Below the pieces are notes generated by a model. It was not told the DNA's origin and made no database searches. It saw only the letters and a program-made list of their open reading frames with translations. Positions 52,383-60,046 of a stretch of DNA of 64,000 bases are shown here, in pieces. Source of the stretch: Collinsella sp. (GTDB lineage: Bacteria; Actinomycetota; Coriobacteriia; Coriobacteriales; Coriobacteriaceae). Position numbers and translations under genes: made by a program. Where the stretch lies: positions 1 through 64,000 of the forward strand of contig DXMU01000002.1 in assembly GCA_019414025.1 (NCBI GenBank). Reading direction: 5' to 3'. Numbering within the stretch: position 1 is the first letter of the stretch; each line of letters opens with the position of its first letter.

Positions 52383-53030
52383 CTAGTTCGCCTCCGGCCA
52401 GCCCGCGACGTCAAGCACGTCGAGGACGGTATCGCTTGCCTGCTGGTTTTTGGCCTGCACGGCCTGAACATCGATATCGAGCCTGAATGAGCCGCCGCGC
52501 GCGACATCGTGGTAGTCGCCCACAAAGCGCAGCGAGTCCATGAGGCTTTCCGTCATGGCGCCGGGGTCGAGCGTGCCGCCACGCCCGGCCAATCCGCGGT
52601 AGTAGTACCACCCATCGCCGCCATCGATCCACGGGGACCCCTCGCCCGCGTTCACATTAAACGCAACGCTGTCCGAAGCATCCGCGCTCGAACCGTCGGG
52701 CGCCACCGACGTCATGCGCAGACGCGCGCGAACGTACTCAGGCTGCGTGCCAGCGTTCTCCACGCGCACAATGCGGCTGATGTCAGAGCCACTGGCCTTG
52801 GTGTCGGGATAGTCCCCGTGCTCGTCGGCCTCAAACGGAATCTCTTCGCCTTGCTCGTTGAGGGTGTATTCGCAGACTCGTACCTTCACGCTGCCAAACG
52901 ATAGGACGTTGTTCGCCGGAACCATATCAACGGTAAAAGCCAGCGTGCCGCACAGGCACGCCAGGGCCAACAGCGCCATCGCGGCAAGCGCCAAGGTGCG
53001 TTTCTGATTGTCGGAAAGATTGTTGAGCAT
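52383..53030 (-). CDS. SipW-dependent (TasA/CalY-like) secreted protein
   Basis: A 215-residue protein with a SipW-type signal region (QKRTLALAAMALLALACLCG, then TLAFTVDMVPANNVLSFGSV). The mature part has RIVRVENAGTQPEYVRARLR, as in the neighbour at 46328, and a WIDGGDGWYYYRG segment found in both. ATG 53030 is the first that keeps the signal intact; the longer open frame upstream overlaps a hairpin and is not coding. The ribosome site is weak (GGCGAACG). It lies behind the terminator-like hairpin at 53061, so it is probably made at a lower level than the first fibre protein. Confidence 0.78.
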   Translation of the reverse strand: MLNNLSDNQKRTLALAAMALLALACLCGTLAFTVDMVPANNVLSFGSVKVRVCEYTLNEQGEEIPFEADEHGDYPDTKASGSDISRIVRVENAGTQPEYVRARLRMTSVAPDGSSADASDSVAFNVNAGEGSPWIDGGDGWYYYRGLAGRGGTLDPGAMTESLMDSLRFVGDYHDVARGGSFRLDIDVQAVQAKNQQASDTVLDVLDVAGWPEAN

Positions 53031-53060
53031 TACGTTCGCCAATCGTCGATAAAAGGGGGA

Positions 53061-53108
53061 CCGAGATCCCGGCCCGAATATAGGGGCGGGGGCGAGCCGG
53101 GATCTCGG
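53061..53108 (-). terminator. Attenuator-like hairpin inside the fibre operon
   Basis: Perfect 13-bp stem CCGAGATCCCGGC/GCCGGGATCTCGG with a 22-base loop, followed on the minus strand by TCCCCCTTTTA. It could limit read-through from the major fibre gene into the downstream genes. Confidence 0.7.
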
Positions 53109-53118
53109 TTGGGGGGGA

Positions 53119-53877
53119 TTAAGCCTGAGCCTGAGTCTTAGCCCATTCCTTGGCCTGCTTAAGGGCGTTAGCGGCAGCGTCGGTCTCGTTACCCTTCTGG
53201 TCAGCGCCGAAAATGTAGGCGGAAACGACAATCTTAGGCTCAATCTTCTTGCCCGCACCGTCCTGGCCCGAGACAACATCCTCGCTCGTCATTGCGCCGG
53301 GAATCATCACCTGGCTAAAGAGCTCGCCGGTGTAGACGTCCTCGATGGCGGCCTTGGCACCCAGAACCGCGGGGCCACTCGTAGCACTCTTGGCATACAT
53401 GAACAGACCGCTCACATACTGGCCTTCGTTACCGTTGGTCTTAGCACCCACGACGGCATCCTCAACCGGCTTCCAGTTAGTAGTGTTAAGCATGAAGTAC
53501 GGGGTCTTGTTAAGGGCGTTTTCGGCGCCTGTCTTCACAATTGCGTTCTTTACATAGATGAACACAAAGGCGTCGTCGGAACCCTTCTTGATGCCAACGT
53601 TGGGGTTCTTGTCGGTGGTGGCGCCAGGAACGATCTTGGAGTTTTTAACCCACTTGGTCTCGAACAGGTAGGCTTTGCCGTCATTCACTTCGGTGCCGGG
53701 CTTCTCGGGATCGGTCGGATCGGGTTTTTTGTCCGTAGGGCCAAAGCTGCCCACCGTAAACACGTTCTCCAGGCTTTGCGTAGCCGTCAGCCATGCATAG
53801 GTACCCACGCCGGCAGCCAGCACCAACAGCAGCAGGGCGGCAATGATGCCGTAGCGCTTTTTCTTCTTGTTTTCCAT
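53119..53877 (-). CDS. SipW-dependent (TasA/CalY-like) major fibre protein candidate
   Basis: A 252-residue protein. The N terminus KKKKRYGIIAALLLLVLAAG, then VGTYAWLTATQSLENVFTVG, closely fits the SipW-dependent signal pattern. The mature domain is Lys- and Asn-rich compared with its neighbours, with predicted beta structure and a helical Ala/Lys-rich C terminus. ATG 53877 has AAGGAAGAGAACG upstream, the best ribosome site of the operon. Its position directly after the signal peptidase and before a hairpin suggests the highest expression, as for a main structural subunit. Function by family analogy only. Confidence 0.8.
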   Translation of the reverse strand: MENKKKKRYGIIAALLLLVLAAGVGTYAWLTATQSLENVFTVGSFGPTDKKPDPTDPEKPGTEVNDGKAYLFETKWVKNSKIVPGATTDKNPNVGIKKGSDDAFVFIYVKNAIVKTGAENALNKTPYFMLNTTNWKPVEDAVVGAKTNGNEGQYVSGLFMYAKSATSGPAVLGAKAAIEDVYTGELFSQVMIPGAMTSEDVVSGQDGAGKKIEPKIVVSAYIFGADQKGNETDAAANALKQAKEWAKTQAQA

Positions 53878-53946
53878 CGTTCTCTTCCTTTCGAGAATCG
53901 TTTCCCCGGCAACGGCCCCTACCGCCGCCGACGCTTTTCCCTGCCG

Positions 53947-54504
53947 CTATGAACGCCGCTCCCTCGCATGCACGCGGGTATGCTTGCCCGCAGGCTCGTC
54001 GGGAACCATCCGATCGAGCACTATCGACGCCGTGATCAGCAGCGCCAGAACGGCCACCACAACAAGCAAACCGGGCATCGTCGTGCAATATGCGTTAACG
54101 AAGCCCAGGTAAGGGACACAAAAAGAAACAGTGCCGATAACACTCGAAAAAGGCGTGTGCTCGGCATCGTGCATGATGCTTCCGTCTGCATTTTTGTTCG
54201 CAATTCCCTGCGTGCCGATCATCTGCGCCACAGGGTCGATCTGATACACCTGGTGCGTCACCACGGCGCCGTCCGATCGGTAAAAGGTTGCATTGTCGCC
54301 CACGGCAATATCCGTTGGCTCAACCTGGCGGACAAACACCATGGAGCCGACGGGAAGCTCGGGTTCCATAGAGCCCGAGAGCACAGCAAAGGGCATGTAT
54401 CCAAATGCACGAGGAACAAAAGAAACAACGGCAAGGGCTATGACAAGCGCGAACGCCAAGCTACTCAAAAGTGCAATAAATCGTTTGAGTCTACGCGCCG
54501 TCAA
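53947..54504 (-). CDS. sipW: SipW-type signal peptidase I
   Basis: A 185-residue membrane signal peptidase of the ER-type (S26B) group. A membrane helix spans residues 10-30. The catalytic Ser lies in VLSGSMEPELPVGSMVFV near residue 42-58, and VTHQVY near residue 82 supplies a His where bacterial type I peptidases have Lys. A second helix lies near residue 140-165. As in tapA-sipW-tasA operons it is encoded with its likely substrates. First gene of the operon; a promoter candidate lies 130 bases upstream. The gene name rests on family similarity and context. Confidence 0.87.
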   Translation of the reverse strand: MTARRLKRFIALLSSLAFALVIALAVVSFVPRAFGYMPFAVLSGSMEPELPVGSMVFVRQVEPTDIAVGDNATFYRSDGAVVTHQVYQIDPVAQMIGTQGIANKNADGSIMHDAEHTPFSSVIGTVSFCVPYLGFVNAYCTTMPGLLVVVAVLALLITASIVLDRMVPDEPAGKHTRVHARERRS

Positions 54505-54630
54505 AGTGATAATTCATCCCCCTTGAGGACCTATTCGACCCATCCAAAGGTCAGCAAGTTTCAACAGGAACCGCAAGGCGCTTGAAAAGTGAGTCCGAAA
54601 TAAGCCAATTTGGAATCTTTTCGTAATAAA

Positions 54631-54659
54631 AACATAGCGATGTGCTACACATTTTTCAA
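54631..54659 (-). promoter_or_regulatory. Promoter candidate of the fibre operon with an internal dyad
   Basis: On the minus strand TTGAAA and TATGTT are separated by 17 bases. The spacer contains the dyad ATGTG-TAG-CACAT, a plausible operator. It lies in the AT-rich 400-base region upstream of the signal peptidase gene. Confidence 0.55.
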
Positions 54660-54802
54660 TGTTTTGTCGCTAAATGCTACTATTTTTGGCGTAAGTGGTC
54701 ATTTATCCCCAAATTAGTCTGTTTTATCCAATATCTGTGACTGACCCCCTACGCAACTTCCCCATAGAGGGATTAATTTTTTGCGAAACTAAAATAATGG
54801 TA

Positions 54803-54812
54803 CCCCCCCCCC
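54803..54812. repeat. C10 homopolymer tract upstream of the fibre operon
   Basis: Ten consecutive C in the intergenic region, about 145 bases upstream of the promoter candidate. It has the same length as the tract in the surface protein gene at 60126. Confidence 0.9.
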
Positions 54813-54911
54813 ACATTAAAAGAAACTACTGGAAGTGCCATTTATTTCCGACCCCCTTTTACCGGAGTTTTATGACGGCCCCATGTAGTTCGCAGCCCAT
54901 AATCCTCTGAG

Positions 54912-55175
54912 AACTGTGTCCCAGAATTCCCGTCCGGAGTGGGATGCGGCTTCCGCTTGTGGCCCCGTTGGGAAACCACATCCCACTCCGATCACAAATT
55001 CCGGGTCGCACTTTCCGCCAAGACCCTCAACGGGAAACCGCATCCCATTCCAAAGGCAAATTCCGGGACGCATTTTCCGCAACCCCACCCATCCGGAAAT
55101 CCCATCCCACTCCGCACACATCCGGGCATAGAACAATCAGCTTACTAGGCCTTCCATCAATAAAGGGGCGCCCTC
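54912..55175. repeat. Direct repeat copy 2 flanking the fibre operon
   Basis: A 264-bp sequence in the same orientation as 45225-45487, with the same four-unit layout and the shared end CCATCAATAAAGGGGCGCCC. Between copies, changes are scattered and the unit order is kept. No gene lies in 54505-55253. Confidence 0.9.
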
Positions 55176-55183
55176 GTGTCATG

Positions 55184-55211
55184 AAAAAAGCCTCGAGAAC
55201 TTCGAGGCTTT
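55184..55211 (-). terminator. Rho-independent terminator after the flavodoxin gene
   Basis: Stem AAAGCCTCGA/TCGAGGCTTT with a five-base loop; on the minus strand the stem runs into TTTTTT. It abuts the end of direct repeat copy 2. Confidence 0.8.
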
Positions 55212-55253
55212 CACATTTGTATTGTTTTGCACGAAGGACCGCGAACGGCGAAG

Positions 55254-55805
55254 CTACTCTCCCAGCACGGCCTTCTTGGCGGCTGCAGCCATGTTGTCCA
55301 GATCCTCCTTGGTGGGATGGTCCTTCGCGGCAACCCAGTTGTCGAGCAGCATCTTAAATCGGGCGTTGTCGGGATCTTGCTCGAGCATGGCCTCGTAGCG
55401 CTGCTTGACCGCGGGGCCCATCTTGCCCTGGCACATCGCCCAGCCCGCAAGCTCGGCATCCCCAGCCAAATTGGAAGTTACGCGATCAATAATCTGCTGG
55501 TAATAGCTCTGGTCGGCGCCAAAACCGCAGGTGCCAAACAGGAAGACACGCTTGCCGTGCAAGGCGGAAAGCAACGCCGCGACCGAAGGCGTGCACGCGC
55601 CCTTGTCGCACCAAAAACCGACGAGCACCGTGTCGGCCGCGCAGGCGCCCTGCGCCTCGAGCGCAACCTGATCTGCATCCGCATCGTCGCTCAACGCCGC
55701 GGCATGGACAAACTCAACGCCCGCAGCCTGCAGAGCGCGCTTGATCGCGCCCGATACCATCCTGGTATTACCGCTCTTGCTGTTAACCACCAAAGAGCAC
55801 GTCAT
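55254..55805 (-). CDS. Flavodoxin family protein
   Basis: A 183-residue FMN-binding electron carrier. The phosphate loop NSKSGNTRMV near residue 8-17 and VLVGFWCDKGACTPSVAALL near residue 60-80 are typical. FGTCGFGADQSYY near residue 92-104 is the third flavin loop. A C-terminal helical extension of about 55 residues exceeds a minimal flavodoxin; the same shape occurs in flavodoxin-like partners of gut reductases, but no reductase gene is adjacent. ATG 55805 is preferred; GTG 55811 is also possible. The terminator at 55184 ends the transcript. Confidence 0.85.
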   Translation of the reverse strand: MTCSLVVNSKSGNTRMVSGAIKRALQAAGVEFVHAAALSDDADADQVALEAQGACAADTVLVGFWCDKGACTPSVAALLSALHGKRVFLFGTCGFGADQSYYQQIIDRVTSNLAGDAELAGWAMCQGKMGPAVKQRYEAMLEQDPDNARFKMLLDNWVAAKDHPTKEDLDNMAAAAKKAVLGE

Positions 55806-55978
55806 AGTCACGTTGCCTCGTTTCCCCCAAAACTAAAGCCACTAATGCAATTTATTAGATGAATATCTTAGTACTAACGTAACAGATGTAAACCACCGTC
55901 TGTCGATTGGCGACGCAGACGACATCTTTGGACAGATTTCGAACAGTATGTACTTCGGATTGAAACCGCCACAGAACG

Positions 55979-56053
55979 TTTCACGAATGGCCGAAAAACT
56001 GTTTCACAAAACGCCGTCAAATTGTGTCACGGAGTATCGTCAAAATGTTTCAC
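55979..56053. repeat. 23-bp tandem repeat upstream of the flavodoxin gene
   Basis: TTTCAC, TTTCAC, TGTCAC and TTTCAC start at 55979, 56002, 56025 and 56048, exactly 23 bp apart, with a partly conserved GCCGTCAAATTG-type remainder. The interval 55806-56128 has no gene. Confidence 0.7.
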
Positions 56054-56128
56054 GCGCTGGTAGAACGCTATATAACAAGATCGCTCTATGGGACAAACAA
56101 ACCTGATTTATTTGCCCCACGGGCTTGC

Positions 56129-57988
56129 TCACTGGGCGAATTGGCTGCGGTAGAGTTCGGCGTAGAAGCCGCCTGCCACTAGCAGCTCGTCGTGCGTGCC
56201 GCGCTCGATAATCTCGCCGTCGCGCATCACCAGAATGCAGTCGGCGTTGCGGATGGTGCTCAGGCGGTGCGCCACGACAAAGCTTGTGCGACCGGCCATG
56301 AGCTCGTCGAATGCCGCCTGCACCTGCAGCTCGGTGCGGGTATCGATGCTCGAGGTCGCCTCGTCCAGCAGCAAGATAGCCGGGTCGGTGAGCATGACGC
56401 GCGCGATGCACAGCAGCTGTTTTTGACCCTGGCTAAACGTGCCGCCGTCCTCGCCGATGACCGTATCGTAGCCGCCTGGCAGCTGCACGATAAACTTGTG
56501 CGCATGCGCGCGCTTGGCAGCTTCGATAACCTGCTCGCGCGTGGCGTCAGGACAGCCGTAGGCGATGTTTTCCGCCACCGTGCCCTCGAACAGCCAAGTG
56601 TCCTGCAGCACCATGCCAAAGGCACGGCGCAGGCTTGCGCGCGTGTAGTCACGCGAGGAACGGCCATCGACCGCAATGCGACCGGCATCGATATCGTAAA
56701 ACCGCAGCAGCAAGTTGATGAGCGTCGTCTTGCCGCAGCCCGTGGGGCCGACCAGGGCAAAGCGCATGCCGGGTTTGGCGTCAATGCAAATGTCCTGCAG
56801 CAGCTTGCGGTCGGGCACGTAGCTAAAGTCCACATGCTCAAAGGCGACCTCGCCCTGCGGGGCGGCAAGCTCCGCGGCATCCGTCGCATCGGGCTCCTGC
56901 TCGCGCGCATCGAGCAGCGCAAACATGCGGCGCGCCGAGGCGTACGCGGTCTGGATCTGCGTAATGACGTTGGTGACCTCGTTGAACGGCTTGGTGTACT
57001 GGTTGGCGTAGGACAGGAAGATCTGCACGCCGCCCACCGTGAGCGCCGCAGGCACGCCCGTGATCACGCCCACGCAGCCGATCACAGCGACCACGGCATA
57101 GATGATGTTGTTGATAAAGCGCGTGCCGGGGTTGGAGAGCGAACCCATAAACTGCGCGCGCTCGCCCGCGGTGTAAAGCTCGGCATTGAGGGCATCGAAG
57201 CGCTGCTGGGCGTTGGGACCATAGGCAAAGGCGTCGACAAGCTTTTGCTCGCCTACGTACTCCTCGATATGACCACCGAGCTGCCCTTGAATACGCTGCT
57301 GTGCCGTAAAGCTTTTGTTGGAGAGCTTGGCAATAGCACCGGCTGCAAAAATGGAAAGCGGCGTGACGAGCACCACCACGAGCGTCATGGTCAGGTTGAT
57401 GGAAAGCATAAACGCGAGCGTGCCCACGATGGTAATAACACCGGTGAAGAGCTGCGTGAAGCCCTGCAGCAGACCGTCGCCCACCTGATCGACGTCGTTG
57501 ACCACGCGGCTCATAAGGTCGCCGTGGGCGTGACTGTCGATAAAGCTGAGCGGCATATGGCTGAGCTTGTCGCTCGCCTCCACGCGCATGTCGCGCACCG
57601 TTTCGTAGGACAGGCGGTTGACGCAATAGCCCTGCAGCCACTGGAAGGCCGCAGCACCTACAACGACGAGCGCGAGTTTGGTAACGAGCGGCAGCAGCGC
57701 GTCGAAGTCCACCTGCCCGGCGGCGACGATAAGGTCGATGCCCTCGCCAATGAGGATGGGCGTGTAGAGCTGCAAGACCACCGAGACGGCGGCACTCAAA
57801 AACGATGCCGCAAACGAGACGCGGTGCGGGCGAACATAGCCCAGCAGGCGGCGGGTCACCGCACCCACGGGATAGCGCTCGGGATCGCCGGGCTGGCGCG
57901 GACCGTCGCCCAGATCGTTGAGGTTATCGTTACCGGACACGTTGGCCGTCATCGTGGCGACCGAACCGGAGGAAGTGTACGGATTCAT
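56129..57988 (-). CDS. ABC exporter half-transporter, canonical ATP site (second pair)
   Basis: A 619-residue membrane/ATPase fusion. Six helices lie in residues 55-340. Walker A is GPTGCGKTT near residue 411, the signature region is TFSQGQKQLLCIARV near residue 510 and Walker B is ILLLDEATSSIDT with the catalytic Glu. The start ATG directly follows the stop codon of the partner gene, so the two subunits are made together as a heterodimer. Likely substrates are drugs, lipids or peptides; nothing nearby decides. Confidence 0.92.
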   Translation of the reverse strand: MNPYTSSGSVATMTANVSGNDNLNDLGDGPRQPGDPERYPVGAVTRRLLGYVRPHRVSFAASFLSAAVSVVLQLYTPILIGEGIDLIVAAGQVDFDALLPLVTKLALVVVGAAAFQWLQGYCVNRLSYETVRDMRVEASDKLSHMPLSFIDSHAHGDLMSRVVNDVDQVGDGLLQGFTQLFTGVITIVGTLAFMLSINLTMTLVVVLVTPLSIFAAGAIAKLSNKSFTAQQRIQGQLGGHIEEYVGEQKLVDAFAYGPNAQQRFDALNAELYTAGERAQFMGSLSNPGTRFINNIIYAVVAVIGCVGVITGVPAALTVGGVQIFLSYANQYTKPFNEVTNVITQIQTAYASARRMFALLDAREQEPDATDAAELAAPQGEVAFEHVDFSYVPDRKLLQDICIDAKPGMRFALVGPTGCGKTTLINLLLRFYDIDAGRIAVDGRSSRDYTRASLRRAFGMVLQDTWLFEGTVAENIAYGCPDATREQVIEAAKRAHAHKFIVQLPGGYDTVIGEDGGTFSQGQKQLLCIARVMLTDPAILLLDEATSSIDTRTELQVQAAFDELMAGRTSFVVAHRLSTIRNADCILVMRDGEIIERGTHDELLVAGGFYAELYRSQFAQ

Positions 57989-59833
57989 TTAGCAGCCCTC
58001 CTTTGCGCAGGCGGATGCGGGGGCGGTCGGAGCGGACGCGGGCGTCGTGCTCCCCTGCTGGCCCTCGAGTTCCTCGCGGCGCAGCTGCGACTGGCAAATC
58101 TCGCGATAGAGCTGGCAGGTCGTGTACAGCTCATCGTGCGTGCCCAGGCCCGCAACCGAGCCGTGGTCGAGTACGCAGATCATATCGGCGTCGCGCACGG
58201 TCGAGACGCGCTGGCTCACGATCACCGTGGTCAGTGGGAGCCCGCCCGCGGCGGCACCGCGTACGCTGCGCTCGCGGATGGCGTGGCGAAGCGCCGCGTC
58301 GGTCTTAAAGTCGAGCGCCGAGGCGGAGTCATCCATAATCAGGATTTGCGGCGAGCCCACCAGAGCGCGCGCAATGGTCAGGCGCTGGCGCTGGCCACCG
58401 CTAAAGTTCTTGCCGCCCGCCTCGACCGGGGCGTCGAGCCCCTGCTGCTTGTTACGCACGAACTCGCTGGCCTGCGCCATATCGAGCGCCGCCCAGAGCT
58501 CCTCGTCGGTCGCCGACTCGTCACGCCAGGTCAGGTTGCCGCGGATCGTGCCGCTCACCAGCGACGCGCGTTGCGGGACGGTCGCGACCACATGGCGCAG
58601 CTGATCGAGCGGCCAGGCACGCACGTCGGAGCCCATCACGCTCACGCTGCCGGTGCTCGCATCGTACAGGCGCGAGATAAGCGAGGCGAGTGTGGACTTG
58701 CCGCTGCCCGTGCCGCCGATAATGCCGAGCGTCTTGCCCAGTGGGAGTTCCAGCGTCACATCGTTGACGGCATTTGCCGCGCCCGCGCCAAAGGAGAAGC
58801 TCGCATGGTCAAAGCTCAGCGCGGGAACTGGGGCGGCATTGCCCGGCTTGGGCAGCGCGACCGGCTGGTTGCCCTCGTCGGTGATGCTCGGCTCGCAATT
58901 GAGCACCTCGTTGATACGCGAAGCGCTCGCGCTTGCCTTGGTAAAGACCACAACCAGGTTGGCGACGTACACGATGGAGGTCAGGGTCTGCGTCATGTAG
59001 TTCACAAACGCCATGACCTGGCCCTGCGTGAGCTCGCCCATGTTGACCTGGATGCCGCCCACCCACAGGATGGCACACACGCCCAGGTTCATCACAAGAA
59101 ACGTGACGGGGTTGAGAATCGACGAGAGCTTGCCCACCGCGATGGCAGTATTGGCCTGGTCATCGGCGGCTTGGGCAAAACGCTCGCGCTCGTGGTCTTC
59201 GCGCACAAACGCACGGACCACGCGAGCGCCCGAAAGGCCTTCGCGGCAGATAAGCGCGATGCGGTCGAGCTTTGCCTGCAGCTGCTTGTAGTACGGAATG
59301 CAGCGCGCCATGACAAACCAAAACACCAGGCCGATAGCGGGCGTGCAGATCAAAAAGATGATGCCGAGCTTAAGGTCGATGGCAAGGGCCGCGCACATGG
59401 AGCCCACCGCCAAGAAGGGCCAGCGGATGAGCATGCGTACGCCCAGCGCCACAGCGAGCTGCACCTGGTTAACGTCGTTGGTGATGCGGGTGATGAGCGA
59501 CGGCGTGCCGAAGCAGTCGAGCTCGGCGTAACTCAGCTTGTTGATGTGCTGGTAGAGCGCGCCGCGAATGTCGGTGCCCATGCCCTGCGAGGTGAGCGCC
59601 GCCATCTTTTGGCAGACGAGCGTAAACGAGATGCCAAACACAGCCATGGCGCCAAGTACCATGCCGTAGTGGATAACGGCGTCCACATCGTGCGCCCCAA
59701 TGCCTTTATCGATCATCTGGGCAATCACCAGCGGCGTCAGCAGGTCAAAAATCACTTCGATCAGCTTGCACGCAGGGCCAATCACCATATACCGGCGAAA
59801 CTTGCCACCAAAACGCCTGAGCAGCTCAATCAT
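57989..59833 (-). CDS. ABC exporter half-transporter, non-canonical Walker B (second pair)
   Basis: A 614-residue partner of the preceding entry. Walker A GGTGSGKST near residue 371 is normal, but Walker B reads ILIMDDSASALDF with Asp in place of the catalytic Glu, the usual asymmetry of heterodimeric exporters. The signature is NFSGGQRQRLTIARA. ATG 59833 is chosen because a GGGGAG site lies before it; the frame extends 11 codons further to a TTG. It is first in its operon and divergent from the coiled-coil surface protein gene. Confidence 0.92.
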   Translation of the reverse strand: MIELLRRFGGKFRRYMVIGPACKLIEVIFDLLTPLVIAQMIDKGIGAHDVDAVIHYGMVLGAMAVFGISFTLVCQKMAALTSQGMGTDIRGALYQHINKLSYAELDCFGTPSLITRITNDVNQVQLAVALGVRMLIRWPFLAVGSMCAALAIDLKLGIIFLICTPAIGLVFWFVMARCIPYYKQLQAKLDRIALICREGLSGARVVRAFVREDHERERFAQAADDQANTAIAVGKLSSILNPVTFLVMNLGVCAILWVGGIQVNMGELTQGQVMAFVNYMTQTLTSIVYVANLVVVFTKASASASRINEVLNCEPSITDEGNQPVALPKPGNAAPVPALSFDHASFSFGAGAANAVNDVTLELPLGKTLGIIGGTGSGKSTLASLISRLYDASTGSVSVMGSDVRAWPLDQLRHVVATVPQRASLVSGTIRGNLTWRDESATDEELWAALDMAQASEFVRNKQQGLDAPVEAGGKNFSGGQRQRLTIARALVGSPQILIMDDSASALDFKTDAALRHAIRERSVRGAAAGGLPLTTVIVSQRVSTVRDADMICVLDHGSVAGLGTHDELYTTCQLYREICQSQLRREELEGQQGSTTPASAPTAPASACAKEGC

Positions 59834-59987
59834 AAAAAGGCGCTCCCCATCATCATTCACACTCAATTCGAACCATGATAGTACGGTGAGCCCAAAAGAA
59901 GCGTAAACAACTCGTCATTTCTAATGGGATTCGGTTTCCAGAGAAGCGGAGGGGTGCGCATGCCCGGTCAGCGGCGCGCCAATCGCT

Positions 59988-59996
59988 TGGTATACT
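59988..59996 (+). promoter_or_regulatory. Extended -10 promoter candidate for the coiled-coil surface protein
   Basis: TGGTATACT fits an extended -10 element 50 bases before the ATG at 60047. No good -35 box is seen. Confidence 0.45.
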
Positions 59997-60046
59997 TACA
60001 GTAGCGCTACCAGCCGAGCCGCCGACCCTTGAAATGAGGTGCCGAG

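Noticed and set aside
53031..53279. Arg/Pro-rich extension of the SipW-dependent protein upstream of 53030
   Set aside because: It is read through the hairpin and the end of the preceding gene, is of odd composition, and would bury the signal peptide.
55979..56053. 23-bp tandem repeat as a mini-CRISPR
   Set aside because: Only six bases are well conserved and the period is too short for repeat plus spacer.
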